Positions 1 through 8,969 of a stretch of DNA of 64,000 nt are shown in pieces. The stretch's first letter is position 1. Each line of letters begins with the position of its first letter. Position numbers and translations under genes: made by a program. Location: positions 409,842 through 473,841 of the forward strand of contig NZ_AKKU01000026.1 of the NCBI RefSeq assembly GCF_000272005.1, given 5' to 3'. Under the pieces are notes generated by a model. It did not search any database. It had not been told where the DNA came from and saw only the letters and a list, made by a program, of their open reading frames with translations. This DNA comes from Alishewanella agri BL06. Its GTDB lineage: Bacteria > Pseudomonadota > Gammaproteobacteria > Enterobacterales > Alteromonadaceae.

Positions 1-2950
1 CTAAATAGGGTTCTATGCCACCAAAAGCCTGACAAAAGGACTGGTTAGCAGCCAGGACGCGTTGCCGGGTATCCAGAATAACCACCCAGTCCCGTGTCTG
101 CTGAAAGGCTTCGCCAAATAGCCGCGCTTTCTCTTCATTGGCTTTGGTTTCAGTAATATTGCTGTAAGTGCCAAGCAACTTCAGTGCTTGTTGCTCCGCA
201 CTAAACTCCGTCACCCGACCGCGGTCACGGAACCAGAGCCAGCGCCCATCCTGATGGCGCATCCGGTAGGTGACATCCAACATCTGGCCGGGTTGTTCCA
301 GGACTTTCTGCCATTGCAGTTCAAAGTTTGCGATATCGTCCGGATGAATTAACGAACAATGCTGCTGATAAGTAATACGTTGCATCAGCTCTGACGTGCC
401 CAACATCCGCGGTAAACGACTGGACTCCAACGTATTGCTGCTAGCCAGCCACTCAAAGGCGCCGCTGTTAACTGAGGATAATGCCTGGTTTAGCCGCTGC
501 TCGCTAATGCTGACCTGTTGATGAGCCTGCTGCAGCACCGCGTGTTGCTGCCTGCGGCGGCGTAAGAACCAGGCGAGTAACAGGGCGCTCAAAACAGTGT
601 AAATTAGTAAAGCCGGTACACTGCGCCAGAGCGGAGGCTGAATTGTCAGGTACAGGCTGGCGGGTTCACTTTGCGCGCCGGTAAGGGGTGAGATTGCCAC
701 CACATTAAACTGATAGCGGCCCGGCGACAGTTGCGGGAATAATACCTGGCTGTCCGATTGCTCCGGGTAACTGCTTTGTGATTGCCCATTTAACCAATAG
801 CGATAGCGCAGCTTATGGTTTTGATGAAAACTCATGGCGCTGAAGTTGATCCGCAGGCCGGTATCTTTGGCACTGAGGTTGAAGACCCGGTCATTCAGGT
901 AACCATGTAACTCTTGTTGTTCCCCTGCCAGCACCGCAAAGTCGGTAATAACCACCCGTAACGGTGGTTGAGTGCGCTGTAGCCGGCTGGTGTCGACTAA
1001 TACCACGCCCTGCTTGCCGCCAAAGGCCAGTCTGCCGTCCGTTAACTGCGTTACGGCCTGTGGGTTAAAGTCATCAAAGGCCAGGCCATCGGCCCGGTTG
1101 AAATACTCCACTTGCAAGTCAGCAATTTTGACCCGGGCCAGCCCTTGCCGGGAGGAAAACCAAAGATCACCGTAAGGATCAGTAATCAGTGCCAGAATTT
1201 CATCGCTACGTAGCTTGTTCTGAACGGATAAGTGGTACCGCTGCTCCAGTGTTTGCGGATCGAAAGCAAAGAGGCCGGCACCTTTAATCCCAAGCCAGAG
1301 TAAGCCAGACGGTGCCAGGTGCATCACGGTCGCATACCGATTGAGCTGTGGCTGATAATCCGGGTGCTGATAAATCAGCTCGACCTGCTCGCTAGCGGGC
1401 GTGTAACGCCAGAGTTGATCGGCGGTACTTAGCAACAGGCTTTCGCCATTATCGGCGCTACCAAGAAACTCGCCAAAAAAATCCATCGGTAACGTCTGGG
1501 TTAGCTGGCTAAGTTCCTGAAGTTTACCTTGCTCAGGCCAGTAGCGGTAGAGCTGCTTACGCTGCACAAAGAGTAGCGATTGTTGAAACTGCACTAAGGA
1601 ATGTGCACCACGACCTAAAATATCCTGTATTTCAACCGGCAACGGCAGTAACTCACCGCTGCGGCTGTTCAGCCCCTGGATCCCTTCGGCTGTTTCCAGC
1701 CATAAGATATCGTTCAGCGCTATCACGCGGCGCACTCTGCCCTGACGCAAATTTTGTGTTGGGTTTGGGTTCGCCAACAAAGGGATGACTGTGCCGGTAT
1801 CCGGATGCAATTGGTTTAAACCGTTCTCAGTTCCCAGCCACAGTGTGTTGGCCGTACTGAGCAGGCTATTTACACTGTCATGACTCAAAGCATAGCCATT
1901 ACGGTTCGACCAGCTGGCGAAAGCCTCGGTTTGTGGATGCCAGTAATAAGCCCCGTCACTGCGATTGCCCAGCCAGAAGCCGCCATTATTATCGGTTGCC
2001 ACATCAATAATAGTATTGTCGCTGACCGTCTGATTACTGGTACTAAAGCACAAGATCAGTTGGGGTGCTTGCATCCCGGCTTGGTAGCGATAGAGTCCCT
2101 GATCGGTGGCGATATAGAGTTCGTCTAGCAGTTGGCGTAGTTGCCAGATATTGCGCTCAGCAAAAACGGTGTGTGCCTGGTAGGGCGTGCCATGCTGCAG
2201 GAAGCGTTGCAAAGCCTGACGTTCGATCGCATATAAACCACTGACGGTGCCGACATACAGATGTGTCTCTGTCAGCAGTAAATTCTTAGTATGCTGTTGT
2301 TCTGCGCTCGGTGCTGTGATCTCGGCTGGCAAATGCGGCAGATACTGGTGCACACCGCTGTTAAGATCGAGGTGAATAACGCCGTTAAAAGCTGCGATAA
2401 ACAGCTGTTGCTGCTGCAACATTAAATGCCGGATCCAGCCCGCAGGGTAGCCCAGCGTCTCTAAGTCGAAAATTTTTGTCAGATTTTTATCGCTGATCTT
2501 AAGCCGATAGATAGCTTGATTGACGACAAACAGCAGATGATCGGGATCCTGTTCAATCAAGGTCAAAATAGTCGATTCAACCGGATGGCCGGGCTCACGT
2601 GGTGCGGCAACAAATAATTCGAAGGTGCCGGCCTCGGCATTGTAAAGGTAGAGCCCGGTATGATCGGCACTTAGCCAGAGTCGGCCCAGCGAGTCTTCTA
2701 AAATATCATTAAAGGCAATTTCAGACAGGCGATGCGTTTGCGCATGCAGCTCAGTGAGTTTATTGCCATCGAAGCGATTGATACCTCCGGCGGTCGCGAT
2801 CCATAAAAAGCCGTGCCGATCGACTAATAAATCTTTAACGGTACGGTGCGACAAACCTTGCTCAGGCGTCAGCGGCAATAACGTTGTCTGCGCCTGCAGC
2901 GTAAAGGGGCTACAGCACAGTAATAGCAAGATGACGAACAATTTTACCAC
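1..2950 (-). CDS. Periplasmic propeller (Reg_prop/Y_Y_Y) PAS sensor protein, C-terminus beyond window
   Basis: Partial gene: the reading frame is open from a GTG at 2950 to the left edge, giving about 983 visible residues. I chose the GTG because an AGGA lies 7 bases upstream and an in-frame TAG lies just behind it. The product begins with a signal peptide (MVKLFVILLLLCC, ending near LQA). A long stretch of propeller repeats follows, recognisable by recurring DRHGFLWIAT / DSLGRLWLS-type blades. A Y_Y_Y domain lies at about residues 690-775, one membrane helix at about 777-797 followed by an Arg-rich stop, a PAS domain at about 810-933 and the start of a second PAS. Families with this layout usually end in a histidine kinase or GGDEF/EAL module, but the output domain is outside the window, so its activity is unknown. 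It likely senses a periplasmic ligand, often a carbohydrate in this family. Confidence 0.85.
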   Translation of the reverse strand, partial: MVKLFVILLLLCCSPFTLQAQTTLLPLTPEQGLSHRTVKDLLVDRHGFLWIATAGGINRFDGNKLTELHAQTHRLSEIAFNDILEDSLGRLWLSADHTGLYLYNAEAGTFELFVAAPREPGHPVESTILTLIEQDPDHLLFVVNQAIYRLKISDKNLTKIFDLETLGYPAGWIRHLMLQQQQLFIAAFNGVIHLDLNSGVHQYLPHLPAEITAPSAEQQHTKNLLLTETHLYVGTVSGLYAIERQALQRFLQHGTPYQAHTVFAERNIWQLRQLLDELYIATDQGLYRYQAGMQAPQLILCFSTSNQTVSDNTIIDVATDNNGGFWLGNRSDGAYYWHPQTEAFASWSNRNGYALSHDSVNSLLSTANTLWLGTENGLNQLHPDTGTVIPLLANPNPTQNLRQGRVRRVIALNDILWLETAEGIQGLNSRSGELLPLPVEIQDILGRGAHSLVQFQQSLLFVQRKQLYRYWPEQGKLQELSQLTQTLPMDFFGEFLGSADNGESLLLSTADQLWRYTPASEQVELIYQHPDYQPQLNRYATVMHLAPSGLLWLGIKGAGLFAFDPQTLEQRYHLSVQNKLRSDEILALITDPYGDLWFSSRQGLARVKIADLQVEYFNRADGLAFDDFNPQAVTQLTDGRLAFGGKQGVVLVDTSRLQRTQPPLRVVITDFAVLAGEQQELHGYLNDRVFNLSAKDTGLRINFSAMSFHQNHKLRYRYWLNGQSQSSYPEQSDSQVLFPQLSPGRYQFNVVAISPLTGAQSEPASLYLTIQPPLWRSVPALLIYTVLSALLLAWFLRRRRQQHAVLQQAHQQVSISEQRLNQALSSVNSGAFEWLASSNTLESSRLPRMLGTSELMQRITYQQHCSLIHPDDIANFELQWQKVLEQPGQMLDVTYRMRHQDGRWLWFRDRGRVTEFSAEQQALKLLGTYSNITETKANEEKARLFGEAFQQTRDWVVILDTRQRVLAANQSFCQAFGGIEPYL

Positions 2951-3063
2951 TGCACGATCCTATGACTGGTAGCTTAGCTTTTATCGTTGGTGCTACACCT
3001 TGTTATAAGGTATTGCAACATATACCGGCCGGGCGTGTTTTGTCCAGTCTGCTGTTAGGCGGC

Positions 3064-4002
3064 TCAGATAGAAGTGATGAGTAAAGTCAGCCCGGCCAGC
3101 AGAAACAGCTGGATATAGAGCTGGTAGTCGAGCAACTGCAGTAGGCGGCTAACATCTGCGGCTGTTGGTTCATAATGCTGCTGTATGCGGTGACGACGTA
3201 CGGTACCGTGACCGTATTGTGCCGGCCCTCCGAGGCTGACTCTCAGGGTATGACTTAGCCATCGTAATAACTGATGCTTGGCATAGTTAAAAGGCTCGCC
3301 ATCGGCTCGAATCGTGGCTGCTGTTGCCCGGCGTAGCCCTTGCAGCCAGAACAAGGCCGCACCAAGCAAATAAGCCGGAGCATTAAAAAAGGCGGCTAAG
3401 CGCGCAGCCGCCTGACCAAAATGCTGGTTAGGCGGCAGTTTTGTTGACCATTGCTGGCTGGCAACCTGGCTCAACCGGCAAACCAATACCCCTGGCGCGC
3501 CAGCCAGCAGATACCAGAAGATGATCGAGGTGAATTGCTGCTGAAACCGCATGGCTAACGACTCTAGCAAGGCCTTAGCCAGCCCCATCGCAGACAATGC
3601 CTGAGTATCGCGCAGCAACACTAACTGTGCCTGACTGCGTGCCAGACTTAATTGTTGTTTATGCAGGCTATGGCTGACTTTTTGTGCCAGCTTGCGACAG
3701 GCTGGCCAGCTGAAACAGCACAGGATCACAATCGCATCCAGTAACAGTGGCCAGGCAGACATCAGGTAAAGCCCGTACCAGCAGCACAATGGCAGTGCCA
3801 GTACCAACAGTAAGGCCAGTAAACCGGATAGTCTTTGTTGCTTGGCTGGGCGGCTGAGGTCCGGGTGAACCTTCAGCGCCAGTTTACGACAAAATGCCGC
3901 AAAGAAACTCAGCGGATGATATGCCAAAGGCCAGGGCAGCAATAAACCTGTGACTAACGAAGCCAGTGCCAAAGCCGCGGGATATAGCAGATATTCTGCC
4001 AT
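3064..4002 (-). CDS. cbiB: CobD/CbiB-family membrane protein
   Basis: A 312-residue hydrophobic protein with the CbiB/CobD pattern: a GAPGVL stretch near residue 168, FGQAAARLAAFFN near 195 and a LGGPAQYG motif near 258 correspond to the conserved GAPGAL, FGWAAARLDD and LGGxxYYG blocks of adenosylcobinamide-phosphate synthase. In cobalamin synthesis that enzyme joins the aminopropanol arm to adenosylcobyric acid in the inner membrane. It starts 6 bases after mtnN, so the two are probably cotranscribed. No other cobalamin gene is visible within 60 kb, and the protein is divergent, so it may act in salvage or have drifted to another role. The family assignment is fairly secure; the reaction is inferred. 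Confidence 0.75.
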   Translation of the reverse strand: MAEYLLYPAALALASLVTGLLLPWPLAYHPLSFFAAFCRKLALKVHPDLSRPAKQQRLSGLLALLLVLALPLCCWYGLYLMSAWPLLLDAIVILCCFSWPACRKLAQKVSHSLHKQQLSLARSQAQLVLLRDTQALSAMGLAKALLESLAMRFQQQFTSIIFWYLLAGAPGVLVCRLSQVASQQWSTKLPPNQHFGQAAARLAAFFNAPAYLLGAALFWLQGLRRATAATIRADGEPFNYAKHQLLRWLSHTLRVSLGGPAQYGHGTVRRHRIQQHYEPTAADVSRLLQLLDYQLYIQLFLLAGLTLLITSI

Positions 4003-4008
4003 CGCGGC

Positions 4009-4719
4009 TTACAGAGTCAAATCGCCAATGGCTGTCAGCAACTCTTGCACCATCGCAGAGCTGTTACGTGATGCCACCTCCAGGTAAGCCTCAAAGGATT
4101 CTGGTGATTCTTTGCCGGCGATGTCGCTAAGACTGCGGATCACCACAAAAGGCGTGTGCAACATATAGCAGCTTTGCGCAATAGCGGCACCCTCCATTTC
4201 TACGGCCAGCATGGCCGGAAATTGGCTGCGGGTTTTGGCAATCCGCTCCGGATCACACATAAAGCTGTCGCCGGTTGCGATTAAGCCTTTCTTGGTTTTA
4301 CAAAATCCCAGCGCAGCGATACTTTGCTCGGCTGCTCTTACCAAAGCCGGATGAGCGAGAAAGGCGGGAGGCATTTGTGGTACCTGGCCCATTTCATAAC
4401 CAAAGGCGGTGACGTCAACGTCGTGGTGTCTGACCTCAGTACTGATTACCACATCACCGACACTCAGTTCCGGATCGAAACCGCCGGCAGAGCCGGTATT
4501 GATGATGCAGTCTGGTTTAAATTGACAAATCATCAGAGTCGTTGCCACGGCCGCAGCAACTTTACCAATGCCTGATTGCACCAGCACAACCTGTTTCCCA
4601 GCCAGTTCGCCCAGCAAGAAGGTATAACCGCCCAGCTGTTCAGTGCGGCCATTGCTGATTTGTTGTTTTAAAAGAGCAACTTCTGGTTCCATTGCTCCGA
4701 TAATACCGATTAATTGCAT
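4009..4719 (-). CDS. mtnN: 5'-methylthioadenosine/S-adenosylhomocysteine nucleosidase
   Basis: The enzyme hydrolyses methylthioadenosine and S-adenosylhomocysteine to adenine plus the thioribose or ribosyl-homocysteine, in methionine salvage and autoinducer-2 precursor formation. The 236-residue product aligns from memory with E. coli MtnN through its length: IIGAMEPEV at the start with the catalytic-site Glu, [38 protein letters not shown] and a catalytic Asp in SLSDIAG. The open frame extends 27 codons further upstream, but family alignment fixes the start at the ATG ending at 4719, with a weak GGA 7 bases before it. The cbiB-like gene follows at 6 bases. The pirin gene upstream is insulated by a terminator, so mtnN probably has its own promoter in 4720-4800. 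Confidence 0.95.
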   Translation of the reverse strand: MQLIGIIGAMEPEVALLKQQISNGRTEQLGGYTFLLGELAGKQVVLVQSGIGKVAAAVATTLMICQFKPDCIINTGSAGGFDPELSVGDVVISTEVRHHDVDVTAFGYEMGQVPQMPPAFLAHPALVRAAEQSIAALGFCKTKKGLIATGDSFMCDPERIAKTRSQFPAMLAVEMEGAAIAQSCYMLHTPFVVIRSLSDIAGKESPESFEAYLEVASRNSSAMVQELLTAIGDLTL

Positions 4720-4800
4720 CAGTAAATCCAGTTCGATTGAAAAGCCGCATTGTATACCCAAACAGGGCGCCGATGCGAGCTGAAGCCAGCTGGCAGGCAC

Positions 4801-4825
4801 AAAAAAACGGGGCCTTTCGACCCCG
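4801..4825 (-). terminator. Rho-independent terminator of the pirin gene
   Basis: Read on the minus strand, a CGGGGTC / GGCCCCG stem (one T-G wobble) closes on a GAAA tetraloop and runs into seven T residues. It lies 13 bases past the pirin stop codon. Confidence 0.9.
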
Positions 4826-4837
4826 GTAGCAAGAATT

Positions 4838-5710
4838 TTACTGATGTAGCTGAATGGTTTCAGCGGCTTTACCTGAGGTTAAACGCCCGGTCTGATAATC
4901 GCGGATTGCCTGTTCGATTTCGCCAACCGTATTCATCACAAAGGGACCGTATTGTACTACCGGCTCGCCGATGGGTTTAGCAGCGAGCAAGAGCACCCGG
5001 CTGGCAGTAATAGCGGTTAACTCAACTGTACCACTGGTTTCCAATATAGCGGCGTGATGTTCTTTTACCTTGCTGCCCGCTACGCTAATCTCTCCGGCGA
5101 AGGGATAAAGTAACGCATTATGTCCGTCGGGTACCGGAATGCTCAGGCTTTTACCGGCTTCCAGCGTTAAATCGAAATACAGTGGCGCAGTGCTTAACCC
5201 CTGAATAGGGCCAGCCCATTGCTGCGCTGCTTGTTGTAACACGCCGGCGATAACTTTTGCGCTGATGCCTGGGGCAAGCTCTGCCACAGGGATCTGTTCG
5301 GGTGCGATATCGACATAGGCGGCCTCTTTCATTTTCTCTGCCGCTGGCAAGTTTAGCCAAAGTTGAAAACCGCGCATCAGGCCGGATTCCTGTTGTGGCA
5401 TTTCGGAGTGAATAATACCGCGCCCTGCCGTCATCCACTGTACGCCGCCACTTTTCAGGTGACCTTTGTTACCCAGATGATCCTCATGCAGCATATGGCC
5501 ATCCAACATATAAGTCACCGTTTCAAAACCACGATGCGGGTGGGCCGGAAAACCGGCGATATAGTCATTTGCTTGTTCAGAGCCGAAACAGTCCAGCATC
5601 AAAAAAGGATCAAGCCGCAGTTGCTGGCTTTGACCCAAGCTACGTTTAATCTTTACGCCGGCACCGTCAGATACCGTCGCGGCGGCAATAAGTTGTTTAA
5701 TTTTACGCAT
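4838..5710 (-). CDS. Pirin family protein
   Basis: A 290-residue cytoplasmic bicupin of the pirin family. The N-terminal cupin carries the signature [15 protein letters not shown] near residue 57, followed by HEDHLG and GIIHSEMP, which supply the usual metal-binding His/Glu set. The second cupin is degenerate, as is normal. Some bacterial pirins (E. coli YhhW) have quercetinase activity and others bind enzymes such as pyruvate dehydrogenase; nothing here decides between these. The ATG at 5710 is preceded by GGAG at 6 bases. It is monocistronic: a terminator follows, and the gene upstream is divergent. Confidence 0.92.
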   Translation of the reverse strand: MRKIKQLIAAATVSDGAGVKIKRSLGQSQQLRLDPFLMLDCFGSEQANDYIAGFPAHPHRGFETVTYMLDGHMLHEDHLGNKGHLKSGGVQWMTAGRGIIHSEMPQQESGLMRGFQLWLNLPAAEKMKEAAYVDIAPEQIPVAELAPGISAKVIAGVLQQAAQQWAGPIQGLSTAPLYFDLTLEAGKSLSIPVPDGHNALLYPFAGEISVAGSKVKEHHAAILETSGTVELTAITASRVLLLAAKPIGEPVVQYGPFVMNTVGEIEQAIRDYQTGRLTSGKAAETIQLHQ

Positions 5711-5907
5711 GGCATACTCCGGTCTAGGTCAGTCTTGTTATTTAAACCGATATTGATTCGAATGATAAGCGCAAAACTTGGCCTGATAAGTTCAATTTTA
5801 TCGAATATTAGGGCGAGCTGGCATGATTCAGAGTTGGTTCAGCCATCGGGTTTAAACTTGTGCCGCGAGTTGCAGCAGGCCAGCTGCGTTGAACAAGGAG
5901 TAAGATT

Positions 5908-6444
5908 ATGAATAAATTACTGATCGCCGTCGCCACAGCACTGACGGTTGCGAGCTTACCGGCGACCGCAGATATTCGTTGGAACTATATTGGCGCAGGC
6001 TATACTGATGCTGCCGGCGATGGTCCTTATATTGAGGGCTCGGTGCAAATTGCGCCGGCCTGGGTGTTGCGGGCGGATTATAGCCGGCAATCGGTGGGAC
6101 GTTTCGATTTTAACGTGATCGATGTAGGAGTCCGCTATTTAACGGGCTTTAAGCTCGACTTTTCGCCACAAAGCCAAACCTACCTGTTAGCGGGCCTGGA
6201 TTCATACTCGGGCGATGCTGATGAAACGGGCGCCTATTTTGGTGCCGGTGTTAAGCATGCGTTAAGCCCGCAAGCCGAACTGTTTACGGAAGCAAGCTAT
6301 CATACGATTGCTGATAATTATAGCAGTCTGGCTGGTGGTATCGCTTTCTATCTCAGTCCGGATTGGGCAGTGCGTAGTAGTTTGGCGTTAAACAGTGGCG
6401 ACACGAAGAACGAATTCCGCTTTGGTGTTTCTTACCAGTTTTAG
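5908..6444 (+). CDS. Small outer-membrane beta-barrel protein
   Basis: A 178-residue secreted protein. Residues 1-21 form a clear signal peptide (ends PATA). The rest is alternating polar/hydrophobic beta strands (IRWNYIGAGY, WVLRADYSR, VIDVGVRYL, GAYFGAGVKH, WAVRSSLAL), ending FRFGVSYQF with the C-terminal aromatic expected for BAM-dependent insertion. That suggests an eight-stranded barrel of the OmpA/OmpW or Ax21-like kind. I cannot name a ligand. A strong AAGGAG lies 7 bases before the ATG, and a terminator follows directly, so it is a single-gene unit divergent from the pirin gene. Confidence 0.8.
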   Translation: MNKLLIAVATALTVASLPATADIRWNYIGAGYTDAAGDGPYIEGSVQIAPAWVLRADYSRQSVGRFDFNVIDVGVRYLTGFKLDFSPQSQTYLLAGLDSYSGDADETGAYFGAGVKHALSPQAELFTEASYHTIADNYSSLAGGIAFYLSPDWAVRSSLALNSGDTKNEFRFGVSYQF

Positions 6445-6457
6445 ACCCTTGCAACGC

Positions 6458-6494
6458 AAAACTGACGCTCGCCCCAGTTAGGCGTCAGTTTTTG
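6458..6494 (+). terminator. Rho-independent terminator after the barrel protein gene
   Basis: An 11-bp stem AAAACTGACGC / GCGTCAGTTTT at 6458-6492 is followed by T residues, 13 bases after the stop codon. Confidence 0.9.
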
Positions 6495-6591
6495 TTACAT
6501 TTTTATTCAACAACAGTTGCGGCAAGGCATTGCAGTTGCTCGCTCAGGCTTCTAAGATACGCATTCTGCCACTCATGTTGGGGGTTTGTTA

Positions 6592-6936
6592 ATGCTGGAT
6601 GATTTTTTTATTCAAATAAGTACCGAGCCGGATAGCCTGAGCTTTGCGCAAACTATCGCTGTCATTGATCAGCACTACGATTTTACGCCGGTAGCATTTC
6701 AAAATGGTGAACTGCAAAACCAGGCAGGTGAAAATACCGGTTCCTGCAAAATTCTGGCTTTTGCCCAATTACATCAGTTATCAGAAGCCCAAACACTGCA
6801 ACTTTTCGGCGAGTACTATCGCCAGGTGATGGATACGCCCAGCGGCACCGATCATCAGAATATCCGCAATTTCCAGCGCAGTGGCTGGGACGGGGTAAAG
6901 TTTAACGCTGCAGCACTGCACCTGAAAAATAATTAA
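6592..6936 (+). CDS. HopJ type III effector family protein
   Basis: A 114-residue cytoplasmic protein matching the HopJ family (PF08888) by its ordered motifs: FAQTIAVID, Y-FTPVAFQNG, NTGSCKILAFAQL, and the strongly conserved GTDHQNIRNFQRSGWDGVKF near the end. The family is named after a Pseudomonas syringae effector, yet it is common in free-living marine bacteria with no type III system, and none is visible here, so effector function is unlikely. Its role is unknown. I start it at the ATG at 6592 (GGGGG 7 bases upstream) rather than at the TTG two codons earlier. Confidence 0.85.
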   Translation: MLDDFFIQISTEPDSLSFAQTIAVIDQHYDFTPVAFQNGELQNQAGENTGSCKILAFAQLHQLSEAQTLQLFGEYYRQVMDTPSGTDHQNIRNFQRSGWDGVKFNAAALHLKNN

Positions 6937-7008
6937 TTTTTAATCTGAGTGGCGAAGTGTTAACTGCTTGCTAAGCTGAAATAAGACTCAGTAGCAAGCA
7001 GGAAGCCT

Positions 7009-8565
7009 ATGCGTATTAACCAACCCGTTACCCAGCAAGAACGCACCTTTAGCCCCGATGTTAAATTAATCTCTACCACCGATTTACGCGGCATTATTCA
7101 GCATTGCAATGATGATTTTGTGAAGATCAGTGGCTTCACCCGTGATGAGCTGATCGGTCAACCCCATAATATCGTGCGGCACCCGGATATGCCGCCGCTG
7201 GCATATAAGATTATGTGGGAGCACTTGAAGGCGGGGCGTCCGTGGATGGGGTTGGTAAAAAATCGCAGTAAAAATGGCGATTATTATTGGGTTGATGCCT
7301 ATGTCACGCCGGTAACTGAACATGGCAAGGTAATTGGTTATGAATCGGTTCGTTCCTGCCCCAGCCGGCAAAATGTGGAACGGGCCGATAAGCTTTACCA
7401 AGCCATTAACGCCGGCAAATATACCAGCCGTCACTGGCACTTTAATGCTGAAAAAGCCTTTTTACTGCTTGCCGCACTGGCTCTGGTGCTGGGTTACTGG
7501 CTGCTGCCCCCGAGCGCTCTCTGTGCGTTGTTGTTACTACTATTAATCAGCCAGATCGTACTAGCCCACTTTAGCCGCAAAAGTACGCTGCATAGTTTAG
7601 AAGTCTTATTGAAGAATGCCTTTAAACATGAATTGGCGGTGTTAACCTTTACTGATGATGAGCTGGATCTCGGGGCGTTGAAAGTCAGTATTATGAGTTC
7701 GGAAGCGCATCTTGGCGCAGTATTAACACGGATTGAAGATGCAGCTAAAGCCGTTTCTCAGCAAGCAGAGCTGGGGCAGCAGCAAGCGAATGCCAGCCGG
7801 CAAAAAATTCATCTGCAGCAGCAAGAAACAGATCAAACCGCCGCCGCGATGCATCAAATGACCACCACTATTAATGAAGTCTCTGGCCATGTGCAGGAAA
7901 CGGCGGGCCGGGCAGAGCACGCTAACGAACTGGCCGTATTGGGGCGGGATGCCGCTCGGACGACCCGAAAAGCGATCGAGGCGTTGCGGCAAACGGTTGC
8001 CGAGATCGCGAATTCGGTAACAGAGGTGTCTGAGCAAACACAGAAAATAGCCACGGTAGCGCAGATGATTGAACAAATTGCCGAGCAAACCAATTTGTTG
8101 GCACTAAATGCCGCTATTGAAGCGGCACGCGCAGGAGAGCAAGGCCGCGGCTTTGCCGTAGTAGCGGATGAAGTGCGTAACTTAGCTCAACGCACTCAAG
8201 GTTCTACTAAAGAAATTCATACGATTATCCACGAGCTGGGAAGTCGGGCACAGCATGCGGTTAAAGTGGCGGCGGCGGGGACAGAGGGCGCCGAAAGCGG
8301 TTTGCAACAAGTGCGGCAAACTGCCGAGATGTTAAACGGTATATCGGAAGCGGTGGAAGCTATTACGCAAATGGCGTTACAGATGGCGACGGCGGTAGAG
8401 CAGCAAGCCCATGTTGCTGAAAGTGTAAATCAGCAGGTGGTCAATATTGCGGATTTATCGACGCAAAGTTTGCATCAAGCCGATGCATCGGCAGCAACTA
8501 CCCAACAAATGCAACGTATTGCACATGAGCTGCATGAGTTAGTCGTAAGATTTAAACGGCAATAA
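7009..8565 (+). CDS. Aer-like PAS methyl-accepting chemotaxis protein
   Basis: A 518-residue receptor. Residues 15-130 form an Aer-type PAS domain ([41 protein letters not shown]), which in Aer binds FAD and reports cell redox state. A hydrophobic segment of two helices lies at about 150-186. The cytoplasmic coiled coil has its signalling hairpin near residues 345-395 ([34 protein letters not shown]), the part that contacts CheA and CheW. There is no periplasmic sensing domain and no C-terminal NWETF-type tether. It very likely guides aerotaxis or energy taxis. A small YjfB-like gene sits convergently behind it. Confidence 0.93.
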   Translation: MRINQPVTQQERTFSPDVKLISTTDLRGIIQHCNDDFVKISGFTRDELIGQPHNIVRHPDMPPLAYKIMWEHLKAGRPWMGLVKNRSKNGDYYWVDAYVTPVTEHGKVIGYESVRSCPSRQNVERADKLYQAINAGKYTSRHWHFNAEKAFLLLAALALVLGYWLLPPSALCALLLLLLISQIVLAHFSRKSTLHSLEVLLKNAFKHELAVLTFTDDELDLGALKVSIMSSEAHLGAVLTRIEDAAKAVSQQAELGQQQANASRQKIHLQQQETDQTAAAMHQMTTTINEVSGHVQETAGRAEHANELAVLGRDAARTTRKAIEALRQTVAEIANSVTEVSEQTQKIATVAQMIEQIAEQTNLLALNAAIEAARAGEQGRGFAVVADEVRNLAQRTQGSTKEIHTIIHELGSRAQHAVKVAAAGTEGAESGLQQVRQTAEMLNGISEAVEAITQMALQMATAVEQQAHVAESVNQQVVNIADLSTQSLHQADASAATTQQMQRIAHELHELVVRFKRQ

Positions 8566-8573
8566 CAAAAGGG

Positions 8574-8603
8574 CGGCAGCAATAACCTGAGCTATTGCTG
8601 CCG
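8574..8603. terminator. Inverted repeat between convergent genes, probable terminator
   Basis: An 11-bp perfect stem CGGCAGCAATA / TATTGCTGCCG has an 8-nt loop. On the minus strand it is followed by CCCTTTTG, so it fits best as the terminator of the small minus-strand gene; it may also stop transcription of the chemotaxis receptor gene. Confidence 0.65.
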
Positions 8604-8617
8604 ACACCAGCCGGTGA

Positions 8618-8812
8618 TTACACCGTGATATTAATGTTCTGGCCAATATTCCCCACCGGCTGTGCCGCTGAGGTTTGCTCTACAGTTTGCATAGCACTTT
8701 GTACCAACATGTTGGTCATTTGTGCTTGCTGATTCTGTTGTTTCTTGGCCATAACAGCGCCCAATACTTCGAAAGCCTGGGCAGACGCCAGAGCGCCAAC
8801 GGATTGACTCAT
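8618..8812 (-). CDS. Small YjfB-like putative motility protein
   Basis: A 64-residue protein whose ATG at 8812 follows a near-perfect AGGAGG. It is Ala/Gln-rich and helical, with no signal peptide. The ending GNIGQNINITV resembles the LGxxxDVxV tail of the YjfB putative motility family (PF14070), and the helical first half (AFEVLGAVMAKKQQNQQAQMTNML) also fits. The position next to a chemotaxis receptor agrees with that reading, but the match is by eye on a short protein. Function is unknown even for the family. Confidence 0.6.
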   Translation of the reverse strand: MSQSVGALASAQAFEVLGAVMAKKQQNQQAQMTNMLVQSAMQTVEQTSAAQPVGNIGQNINITV

Positions 8813-8904
8813 TTTTCCTCCTGTTAGCAACACGTCATCAGCTTATCGGCCTCAGCGACAATAACTTTAGCGAAAAAACACTATTTAAGCTTTCAGGAAA
8901 GGGT

Positions 8905-8934
8905 GAATGCCGCCTGTTGCAGCAGGCGGCATTC
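8905..8934 (-). terminator. Inverted repeat, probable terminator of the DUF2726 gene
   Basis: A 12-bp perfect stem GAATGCCGCCTG / CAGGCGGCATTC has a 6-nt loop. Read on the minus strand it is followed by ACCCTTTTCC, about 35 bases after the DUF2726 stop codon. Confidence 0.65.
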
Positions 8935-8969
8935 GATCTTAGCGCGGAGTGACTCATTTCTCCTGTGCG

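Noticed and set aside
5363..5911. 182-codon plus-strand frame
   Set aside because: It runs antisense through the conserved pirin gene, has no ribosome site and shows no family-like motif.
6592..6936. Type III secretion effector role for the HopJ-family protein
   Set aside because: No type III secretion genes are visible and the family is common in free-living bacteria, so the name is only a family label.
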